Shown: in pieces, positions 1 to 5,032 of the stretch
How positions within the stretch are numbered: the stretch's first letter is position 1
Layout of the letters: each line of letters starts with the position of its first letter
Assembly: GCA_045587785.1 (NCBI GenBank)
Contig: JAZNDA010000107.1
Location: 1 to 7,694 of the forward strand
Direction: 5' to 3'
From: RGIG8775 sp045587785
Lineage (GTDB): Bacteria; Bacillota; Clostridia; Oscillospirales; CAG-272
DNA length: 7,694 nt
Notes under the pieces: model-generated
Told to the model about the DNA's origin: nothing
Database searches by the model: none
What the model saw: the letters and a program-made list of their open reading frames with translations, nothing else
Program-made: the position numbers and the translations under genes

Positions 1-74
1 CCGCCAAGTTAGACTTTGCAAGGGAGCCAAGTGCCATAAAGCACTGAAAATTCAGGCTCTGGGGCGGGTTCGGA
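1..74 (-). repeat. Structured non-coding stretch after purN, probable diverged repeat copy (cut by window edge)
   Basis: No credible gene is visible. Read on the minus strand, the stretch holds AACCCGC (64-70), a hairpin GTGC/GCAC (31-44), the run GCTCCCTTGCAAAGTC (12-27), and a second hairpin with a 7-bp stem, one mismatch and a 3-base loop (3-19). The same items occur in the same order, with nearly the same spacing, in the left half of the mobile element at 7330-7600: AACCCGC at 7349-7355, a hairpin at 7373-7387, GCTTCCCTCGCAAGGTC at 7389-7405, and a 7-bp/3-base-loop hairpin at 7398-7414. I infer a diverged relative of that element lying directly after the purN stop and continuing off the window. 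The terminal GGGTGACAGTA is not evident here. It could instead be a processed or attenuating structure between purN and the next pur gene. Confidence 0.45.
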
Positions 75-716
75 TTATCCCCTCTTGCCTATGTACACTT
101 TGTTTTGGGTGACTGTGATCTTGTCATCGCAGAAGAGCTGAACTGCCTTCGGAAGGATCTTCCATTCTGCCTCCTCCATGATGCGCCGCTGGAGCGTTTC
201 GGGGGTATCGTCCTGCTTGACCTCGACCGCCTTTTGGAGCACGATGGGGCCCGCGTCACACTCAGGCGTTACGATATGGACCGTCGCGCCCGATACCTTG
301 ACCCCCTTACTGAGAGCCGCCTCGTGAACGTGAAGCCCATAAAACCCCTTGCCGCAGAAGGAGGGGATCAGAGCGGGATGAACGTTGAGAATGCGGTTGG
401 GAAAAGCGTTGTAGAGCTGTTCGTCAATGATGGTCAAAAAACCTGCCAAGACGACCAGATCGATCTCTGCCTCTCTCAGTGCTTTGGTAATATCCGCGGA
501 ATACACCGCAATGTCATCATATTCTTTTCTCGCGATCACCTTGGTGGGGATGCCGTTCATTTTGGCGCGCTCCAGACCGTAAACGTCGGGCTTGGAGGAG
601 ATCGCCAAAGTGATCTTTCCGTTGCCAAGGTCACCGCGCTTTTCGGCATCAATGAGTGCTTGCAGATTGGTTCCGCCTCCCGAAAGGAGGACGCCGATTT
701 TTTTTGGTGTTGACAT
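75..716 (-). CDS. purN: Phosphoribosylglycinamide formyltransferase (GART), 10-formyl-THF dependent
   Basis: This enzyme transfers the formyl group of 10-formyltetrahydrofolate to GAR to give FGAR in cytosolic de novo purine synthesis. The protein has 213 residues, slightly long for the family. Visible motifs are the N-terminal phosphate-binding loop GGGTN (13-17), NVHPALIPSF (111-120) carrying the catalytic Asn111 and His113, GATVHIV (143-149), and ECDAGPI (152-158) with the catalytic Asp154. These match the Asn-His-Asp set known for the E. coli enzyme. The start at 716 has AAGGAGA at 724-730, seven bases upstream. It lies 42 bases after purM and is the last complete gene of the operon in view. 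As a folate-consuming step under a ZTP riboswitch it fits the regulatory logic of the leader. The folate-independent PurT is excluded, since no ATP-grasp features are present. Confidence 0.96.
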   Translation of the reverse strand: MSTPKKIGVLLSGGGTNLQALIDAEKRGDLGNGKITLAISSKPDVYGLERAKMNGIPTKVIARKEYDDIAVYSADITKALREAEIDLVVLAGFLTIIDEQLYNAFPNRILNVHPALIPSFCGKGFYGLHVHEAALSKGVKVSGATVHIVTPECDAGPIVLQKAVEVKQDDTPETLQRRIMEEAEWKILPKAVQLFCDDKITVTQNKVYIGKRG

Positions 717-758
717 AACACTGTCTCCTTTTCGTCTTTTTTGGAAGTACCTTACGGT

Positions 759-1802
759 TTATTCCAGAATGACGCCGTTTCCGCTTACGATCTCACCGAT
801 GACGTATGCATCCTCGCCTTGGGCGCGGAGGATCTCAAGTGCAGTGTCGACCTCGGCAGCGGGTACAACGATGCTCATGCCGACACCCATGTTGTAGGTA
901 TTGTACATGTCGCGCTCGGGAATGTTTCCTGTCTTGGTGATCAGATCAAAGATGGGAAGCACCTTGATCGCCGACTTGTTGATCTTCGCACCAAGACCGT
1001 CGGGAATGGCGCGCGGTATGTTCTCGTAGAAGCCGCCGCCCGTGATGTGGCTGATGCCCTTGACGTTGACCTTTTCGAGAAGGGTCAGCACCGATTTGAC
1101 GTAAATACGGGTGGGGGTAAGAAGTGTTTCTGCAATGCTCTTGCCGTCCAAGGCTTCGCAGGGAACATAAAGAGAATCGGGATTGCGGTCAATATCAAAC
1201 ACCTTACGGCAAAGAGAAAAGCCGTTGGAGTGAACACCGCTGGAAGCAAGACCGATCACCACGTCGCCTGCCGCCATCTTTGTGTTGTCAAGGATCTTTT
1301 TCTTGTCAACGATACCTACGGCAAAGCCTGCAAGGTCGTAATCCTCTACGGGCATCATACCGGGATGCTCTGCTGTTTCGCCGCCGATCAGCGCAGCGCC
1401 CGATTGTACACAGCCCTCAGCAACACCGCTCACGATCTGTGCGATCTTTTCGGGCACGTTCTTGCCGCATGCGATGTAATCAAGGAAGAACAGGGGCTTT
1501 GCGCCGCAACAAATGATGTCGTTTACGCACATAGCCACCGCATCAATACCAATGGTATCATGCTTGTCCATCAGAATGGCCATCTTTACCTTGGTGCCGC
1601 ATCCGTCGGTGCCCGAAACAAGGACAGGTTCTTCCATACCCGTAAGATTCAAGCCAAAGCAACCGCCAAAGCCGCCGACATCGTCAAGACACCCCTCCTT
1701 TTTGGTTCTTGCGATGTGCTTTTTCATCAGTTCCACAGCTTTATAGCCCGCTGTGATATCTACGCCTGCCGCAGCATAGCTTGCGGATTGTGAATTCTTC
1801 AT
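759..1802 (-). CDS. purM: Phosphoribosylformylglycinamidine cyclo-ligase (AIR synthase)
   Basis: PurM closes the imidazole ring, converting FGAM plus ATP to AIR. The 347-residue length is normal for the family. The N-terminal YAAAGVDI (9-16), the glycine-rich SGTDGCGTK (63-71), the conserved IGGETAEHPG (139-148), DYDLAGFAVG (154-163) and a later SSGVHSNG motif are all typical of PurM and of the ATP-binding PurM/PurL/SelD fold. The start at 1802 is set by AGGAGG at 1808-1813 with a 5-base spacer. The gene is 35 bases downstream of the purF homologue and 42 upstream of purN. Nothing is truncated and no key residue appears missing. PurL, which makes its substrate, is not encoded in this window. 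Confidence 0.97.
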   Translation of the reverse strand: MKNSQSASYAAAGVDITAGYKAVELMKKHIARTKKEGCLDDVGGFGGCFGLNLTGMEEPVLVSGTDGCGTKVKMAILMDKHDTIGIDAVAMCVNDIICCGAKPLFFLDYIACGKNVPEKIAQIVSGVAEGCVQSGAALIGGETAEHPGMMPVEDYDLAGFAVGIVDKKKILDNTKMAAGDVVIGLASSGVHSNGFSLCRKVFDIDRNPDSLYVPCEALDGKSIAETLLTPTRIYVKSVLTLLEKVNVKGISHITGGGFYENIPRAIPDGLGAKINKSAIKVLPIFDLITKTGNIPERDMYNTYNMGVGMSIVVPAAEVDTALEILRAQGEDAYVIGEIVSGNGVILE

Positions 1803-1837
1803 GTTATCCTCCTGATCATTATGAATTTATTCAGATA

Positions 1838-3262
1838 TTATTCTTTTCCGTCCCAGCAATAGGTGCAAAGCTTGCACGGGGGAATTCCAATGGCTTTTTT
1901 TACGCCGTCAAGAGTCTGGAACTCCAATGAATCAAAATGAAGCTTTTTACAAATGGCTTTTCTGAATTTCTTTCCGCGCTCGGTCGTGCCGTCACAGTAT
2001 TCATCAATGTGTTGCAAACCTTCCTCGCCCTCAAGCTCCACAATAACACGTCTTGCCAGAAGATCCATATCCGAGGTATTTCTCGAAAAATTAAGGTATT
2101 TACAGCTGAACATGATCGGCGGACAAGCCGAACGGATGTGCACCGATTTTGCGCCGTTCTGATAAAGGAAATCAACGGTTTCCCGAAGCTGGGTGCCGCG
2201 CACGATGCTGTCATCCACAAACAAAAGGTTTTTGTCTCGGATCAGCTCCTGTACGGGGATCTGCTTCATTTTTGCGATCTTTTTGCGCTCGCTTTGGTTG
2301 GAAGGGATAAAGCTTCTTGACCATGCGGGCGTATATTTGATAAAGGGACGTGCGAACGGCTTGTGACAGCCAAAGGAAAATCCTATGGCATGCGGTGTAC
2401 CCGAATCGGGCACGCCGCAAACGTAGTCCACGTCGGGAAGTGTTCCGTTTTTGATCTCGTTTTCCGCCATGATGCGTCCGTTTTCATTTCGCATCATCTC
2501 CACGTTTACACCCTCATAGGATGCCGTGGAGAAGCCGTAATAGGTCCAAAGAAAGGCGCATATCTTGGTTTCCTCATAGCCGTCAAAGAGAGTGGTTATG
2601 CTATCGGGAGTAATATGAACGATTTCTCCTGATCTGAGCTCCCTAGTACTTTCAAACCCCAATTTTTTATAAGCGAAGGCCTCAAAAGATACGCAATGTG
2701 CGCCGTCCCGTTTGCCAATCTCTACAGGAAGTCTGCCATAGCGGTCACGGGACGCGATCAAGCTTCCGTCCTCGCACAGAAGCAGAAGGCAAGCCGAGCC
2801 TTTGATCTTTTCCTGTGCGTGTCTGATGCCGTCGGCAATGGTCTCGCCCTGATTAATGAGAGCCGAAATGATCTCCACCGAGTTGACACGGTTGCCACTC
2901 ATGCTTTGGAACACACTGCGGTTGCTTTTGACATACTCATCCACGATCTCATCGCCGTTTTCCACAAGACCGACCATGACCATGGCGTAAAGACCGAATT
3001 TACATCGGATAAGCAGCGGCTGAGGATCCACGTCACTGATACAGCCGATGCAGGCGTTGCCCTTCAAGCGCTCTACAATGCTATCGAACTTAGTGCGAAA
3101 GGGAGAATTTTCAATATTGTGTATTTCTCTCTGAAAGCCGTCAGTAGGATTGACTGCCGCCATTCCTCCTCTTGCTTTGCCAAGATGAGAATGATAATCC
3201 ACTCCGAAAAAGACGTCTTGGACGCAGTCATGCTTATCGGTGATTCCAAAAAAACCGCCCAT
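1838..3262 (-). CDS. purF: PurF-family amidophosphoribosyltransferase lacking the catalytic N-terminal Cys
   Basis: The 474-residue protein has the PurF layout: an N-terminal class II (Ntn) glutaminase fold (about 1-230) and a C-terminal phosphoribosyltransferase domain with the PRPP loop VDDSIVRGT (349-357). Canonical PurF starts CGxFG with Cys as the glutaminase nucleophile; this one starts MGGFFGI, so that Cys is Gly. An in-frame TAA at 3266-3268, two codons before the ATG, rules out a longer form with a propeptide. By eye-alignment, the glutamine-binding Arg (E. coli Arg73) is Ser76 and Asp127 is replaced by Ser, while the Asn-Gly pair (Asn102-Gly103) is kept. Cys235, Cys387, Cys463 and Cys466 match the 4Fe-4S ligands known in B. 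subtilis PurF; Cys469 is extra. A Shine-Dalgarno lies at 3269-3275. It sits between purC and purM, the usual purF slot. I infer an ammonia-dependent or partner-fed enzyme. A regulatory role is the alternative. Confidence 0.85.
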   Translation of the reverse strand: MGGFFGITDKHDCVQDVFFGVDYHSHLGKARGGMAAVNPTDGFQREIHNIENSPFRTKFDSIVERLKGNACIGCISDVDPQPLLIRCKFGLYAMVMVGLVENGDEIVDEYVKSNRSVFQSMSGNRVNSVEIISALINQGETIADGIRHAQEKIKGSACLLLLCEDGSLIASRDRYGRLPVEIGKRDGAHCVSFEAFAYKKLGFESTRELRSGEIVHITPDSITTLFDGYEETKICAFLWTYYGFSTASYEGVNVEMMRNENGRIMAENEIKNGTLPDVDYVCGVPDSGTPHAIGFSFGCHKPFARPFIKYTPAWSRSFIPSNQSERKKIAKMKQIPVQELIRDKNLLFVDDSIVRGTQLRETVDFLYQNGAKSVHIRSACPPIMFSCKYLNFSRNTSDMDLLARRVIVELEGEEGLQHIDEYCDGTTERGKKFRKAICKKLHFDSLEFQTLDGVKKAIGIPPCKLCTYCWDGKE

Positions 3263-3308
3263 ATCTTACCTCCTTACCCGAAAGATAGAGTTCGCTTTGT
3301 TCATGGTC

Positions 3309-3995
3309 TTACGCAAAAAACAGCTTGGAAAGCGTCATGGGGTCAATGTATTCGCCGTTCTTGTAAACGCGCATATTGCCCGAGGCGATCTCATCGATCA
3401 GAATGACGTTGCCGTCCTTGTCATAGCCAAACTCAAACTTGATATCGTAAAGCACAAGACCCTTTTGGGCCAGATCATCGGCAACGATCTTGGTGATCTT
3501 CTGTGTCATGAGCTTTGTGGCGTCGTACTGCTCGTCTGTCATAACGCCCAGAACGATCAAGCCGTCTTTGGTAACCAGCGGGTCGCCCTTTTCGTCATTC
3601 TTAAAGGTCATTTCCACGTAAGAGGGAAGGTCTGCGCCCTCTTCGATGTAGTCACCGTAGCGGCGAAGGAAGCTGCCCACAGCTTTGTTGCGGCAGATGA
3701 CCTCAAGTCCCTTGCCAAAAGGCTTTGCGGGAACTACCTCCATGGTGGTGTCCTTAAGATCGGCGTTGATATAGTGTGTCTTGATACCTGCGGCATTGAC
3801 TTTCTCGAAGAAATAGATAGACATTCTGAGATTGACGTCGCCCACACCGTCAATGGTAAGTCCCACCGAGTTCTCGCCCGGATCAAACACGCCGTCTTTG
3901 CCCGTGCAGTCATCCTTGAACTTCAAGAGATAGTTGCCGTTGTCAAGTGCGAATACGTCTTTTGTTTTTCCTTTGTAAATAAGTGTCTTGCTCAT
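3309..3995 (-). CDS. purC: SAICAR synthetase, clostridial-type PurC
   Basis: PurC ligates aspartate to CAIR using ATP, giving SAICAR. The protein has 228 residues, a little shorter than the E. coli enzyme (237). The N-terminal YKGKTKDVF (7-15) is the nucleotide-binding strand-turn of the SAICAR synthetase fold, followed by VICRNKAVGSFLRRYG (99-114), FKNDEKGDPLV (131-141) and YDIKFEFG (183-190). The usual DEISPDxxRxWD motif is replaced by DEIASGNMRVY (201-211), a variant I recall from clostridial PurC proteins. The start at 3995 has GAGGAA at 4001-4006 with a 5-base spacer. The gene lies 36 bases after purE and 46 before purF. The family call is firm; whether the altered motif changes catalysis cannot be judged from sequence. 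Confidence 0.93.
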   Translation of the reverse strand: MSKTLIYKGKTKDVFALDNGNYLLKFKDDCTGKDGVFDPGENSVGLTIDGVGDVNLRMSIYFFEKVNAAGIKTHYINADLKDTTMEVVPAKPFGKGLEVICRNKAVGSFLRRYGDYIEEGADLPSYVEMTFKNDEKGDPLVTKDGLIVLGVMTDEQYDATKLMTQKITKIVADDLAQKGLVLYDIKFEFGYDKDGNVILIDEIASGNMRVYKNGEYIDPMTLSKLFFA

Positions 3996-4031
3996 GTCTT
4001 TTCCTCTTTCTTTATTTTGAATTTTTTATTT

Positions 4032-4526
4032 TTACTTATTGAATTCTGCTTCTACGGCACTGTTCTTTTCCAGCACCTTTTTGGCGTCTGCGGCGCGCTT
4101 GTCATCAAGCGCTTTGGCAAGTGTAGCGTCCTCTACGGCAAGGATCTGAGCACACAAAAGTGCGGCGTTGGCGGCACCGTTGACAGCTACCGTTGCCACG
4201 GGAATTCCCGTAGGCATTTGTACCGTGGAGAGAAGTGCATCCATTCCGCCAAGATTTCCCGAGACCACGGGAATACCGATGACGGGCAGGGTAGTGTTTG
4301 CGGCAATGGCGCCAGCCAGATGTGCAGCCATTCCTGCGGCAGCAATGATGGCACCGAATCCGTTTTGGCGAGCGTTCTTGCTGAACTCTGCCGCCTCGAT
4401 GGGGGTGCGGTGCGCGGAAAATACGTGGACCTCAAAGGGTATACCGAAGCTGTCGAGCATATCCATTGCTTTTTTTACGATGGGCAGATCGCTGTCGCTT
4501 CCCATAATGATACCGATTTTTTTCAT
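4032..4526 (-). CDS. purE: N5-carboxyaminoimidazole ribonucleotide mutase, class I PurE
   Basis: PurE converts N5-CAIR to CAIR. The 164-residue length is typical. GSDSDLP (9-15) forms the phosphate-binding N-terminus, SAHRTP (37-42) carries the catalytic His39, and AAGMAAHLAG (63-72), GIPVVSGNLGGMDALLS (84-100) and MPTGIPVATVAVNGAANAAL (104-123) are family hallmarks. The AAHL motif marks class I, which needs N5-CAIR made by PurK; no purK lies in the window. It is the first gene of the operon, with a 191-base leader containing a ZTP riboswitch and terminator. The Shine-Dalgarno GGAGA is at 4532-4536, and a small stable hairpin (4543-4555) stands just upstream of it. The start at 4526 fits the family N-terminus. 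Confidence 0.96.
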   Translation of the reverse strand: MKKIGIIMGSDSDLPIVKKAMDMLDSFGIPFEVHVFSAHRTPIEAAEFSKNARQNGFGAIIAAAGMAAHLAGAIAANTTLPVIGIPVVSGNLGGMDALLSTVQMPTGIPVATVAVNGAANAALLCAQILAVEDATLAKALDDKRAADAKKVLEKNSAVEAEFNK

Positions 4527-4542
4527 AACAATCTCCGTTTCT

Positions 4543-4555
4543 CCGCCAATGGCGG
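4543..4555 (-). other. Small GC-rich hairpin just upstream of the purE ribosome binding site
   Basis: CCGCC and GGCGG flank a 3-base loop and end seven bases before the GGAGA Shine-Dalgarno (4532-4536). The stem is seen directly. A role in messenger stability or ribosome access is only inferred. Confidence 0.35.
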
Positions 4556-4584
4556 CGTGGTAAATAAGAAATTTTGAAACACAT

Positions 4585-4630
4585 AAAACAAAAATAGGCG
4601 CACTTACCTATCAAAACGGTAAGTGTGCCC
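4585..4630 (-). terminator. Intrinsic terminator of the ZTP riboswitch expression platform
   Basis: On the minus strand, GGGCACACUUACC (4630-4618) pairs with GGUAAGUGCGCCU (4608-4596) in a 13-position stem with a single A-C mismatch and one G-U pair. The loop is nine bases, and UAUUUUUGUUUU follows. The 5' arm starts with GGGCA (4630-4626), the last conserved bases of the riboswitch aptamer, so aptamer and terminator cannot both form completely. That makes this the regulated terminator of purE, open (read-through) when ligand holds the aptamer. It lies about 60 bases before the purE start. Confidence 0.9.
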
Positions 4631-4697
4631 AGACGGTCGGCTTTTCTTCTCCCTTGTTCCTCCGTGGTAATCCACTTGTTCCGTCAGTTGCAAAGGA
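4626..4697 (-). promoter_or_regulatory. ZMP/ZTP riboswitch (pfl motif) controlling purE operon
   Basis: The minus-strand leader shows the conserved parts of the pfl RNA in order. P1 is UCCUUUG (4697-4691) with CAAGGGA (4656-4650). The ACUGACGG segment follows, then P2 GUGG/CCAC (4675-4672 with 4667-4664) and a purine-rich linker. P3 is GCC (4641-4639) with GGC (4629-4627), and the sequence ends CCGUCUGGGCA (4636-4626). A five-pair pseudoknot links GACGG (4685-4681) to CCGUC (4636-4632). The usual GGCGG/CCGCC is changed on both sides, a compensated change. Members of this class bind ZMP/ZTP, which build up when 10-formyl-THF is scarce, and they commonly control purine and one-carbon genes. The overlap with the terminator indicates an ON switch. 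P1 begins about 20 bases after the predicted transcription start. Confidence 0.93.
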
Positions 4698-4723
4698 TGT
4701 GCTATGCTTTTCAAAACATATAT

Positions 4724-4752
4724 ATTATATCATATAGTACAAAGAATGTCAA
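4724..4752 (-). promoter_or_regulatory. Sigma-A promoter of the pur operon
   Basis: On the minus strand, consensus TTGACA (4752-4747) and TATAAT (4729-4724) stand 17 bases apart, with TG one base before the -10 (extended -10). Transcription should start near 4717, giving a leader of about 190 bases that includes the riboswitch. No PurR-type operator was recognised; control seems to fall mainly on the riboswitch. Confidence 0.92.
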
Positions 4753-4846
4753 GGGAAATGTCTTGTATATTTTAACAAAAAAACAAATATGGAAAAGACA
4801 AAAAAGGTAAAAAAGGAGATTTAAAAAGTCTTTTTTAAAAAAATGC

Positions 4847-4888
4847 TCAACCAGTGGTAGAAAAAACGACTGCTTTGGCTTTTTGCAT
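4847..4888 (-). CDS. Possible 13-residue peptide with a strong ribosome binding site
   Basis: An ATG at 4888 follows AAGGAGG (4896-4902) with an ideal 7-base spacer and opens a frame of 13 codons, MQKAKAVVFSTTG, ending in TGA. It lies in the region between the two divergent promoters, reads toward the pur promoter, and has no clear promoter or terminator of its own. I do not recognise the peptide. The surrounding DNA is AT-rich and low in complexity. An overlapping frame starting at 4893 places its ATG only two bases after the GGAGG and runs across the pur promoter, so it is less likely. The site may be a relic of a lost gene start, a small peptide, or chance. Confidence 0.2.
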   Translation of the reverse strand: MQKAKAVVFSTTG

Positions 4889-4973
4889 GACATTTCCTCC
4901 TTTTTTGTGCCATGTGACTATATTATTCTGAAATCTGTTTCCATTTTTGTATAAAATGCAGTTGTTTTTGGGG

Positions 4974-5002
4974 TTGACGAAATAGTATCATTGTGGTAGA
5001 AT
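4974..5002 (+). promoter_or_regulatory. Sigma-A promoter of the ABC transporter gene
   Basis: TTGACG (4974-4979) and TAGAAT (4997-5002) are 17 bases apart, with TG at 4994-4995 forming an extended -10. Transcription should begin near 5009. This falls after the in-frame ATG at 5003 and so rules that ATG out as the start. Confidence 0.85.
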
Positions 5003-5018
5003 GTGCGCACAAAAGGAA

Positions 5019-5027
5019 AGGAAGGTG
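5019..5027 (+). promoter_or_regulatory. Shine-Dalgarno that sets the ABC transporter start at 5033
   Basis: GGAAGGTG-type sequence (AGGAAGGTG on 5019-5027) ends five bases before ATG 5033. The upstream ATG at 5003 has no such site and lies within the transcription start region. Confidence 0.75.
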
Positions 5028-5032
5028 TAGCC

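Noticed and set aside
1..77. tRNA-like T-arm around GGGTTCGGA or start of purH
   Set aside because: No 5-bp T-stem or acceptor stem can be made. The only minus-strand ATG (at 37) has no ribosome binding site, and its 12 visible codons are not recognisable as PurH.
741..1793. Plus-strand open frame of 350 codons
   Set aside because: It is the antisense shadow of purM, which has clear family motifs and a Shine-Dalgarno; the shadow has none.
3222..3226. Cys13 of the PurF homologue as a nucleophile freed by propeptide cleavage
   Set aside because: GGFFGI at 2-7 aligns with CGVFGI of PurF, so Cys13 lies inside the mature domain, and the residues after it do not match the Ntn start.
3240..4577. 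Plus-strand open frame of 445 codons
   Set aside because: It runs antisense through purC, the purE-purC gap and purE. No recognised motif or proper start site; both genes beneath it are certain.
4432..4614. Minus-strand 60-codon frame in the purE leader
   Set aside because: No Shine-Dalgarno, overlaps purE out of frame, and has Arg/His-rich shadow composition.
4626..4697. Guanine/adenine (xpt-type) purine riboswitch before purE
   Set aside because: The conserved loop and junction sequences of that class are absent; the CCGUCUGGGCA end and pseudoknot fit the ZTP class instead.
4711..4893. Minus-strand 60-codon frame rich in Phe/Leu
   Set aside because: Its ATG is only two bases from the GGAGG, it is low-complexity AT-rich translation, and it runs over the pur promoter.
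5003..5032. Earlier in-frame ATG for the ABC transporter
   Set aside because: It directly follows the -10 box and precedes the predicted transcription start. ATG 5033 has a good Shine-Dalgarno.
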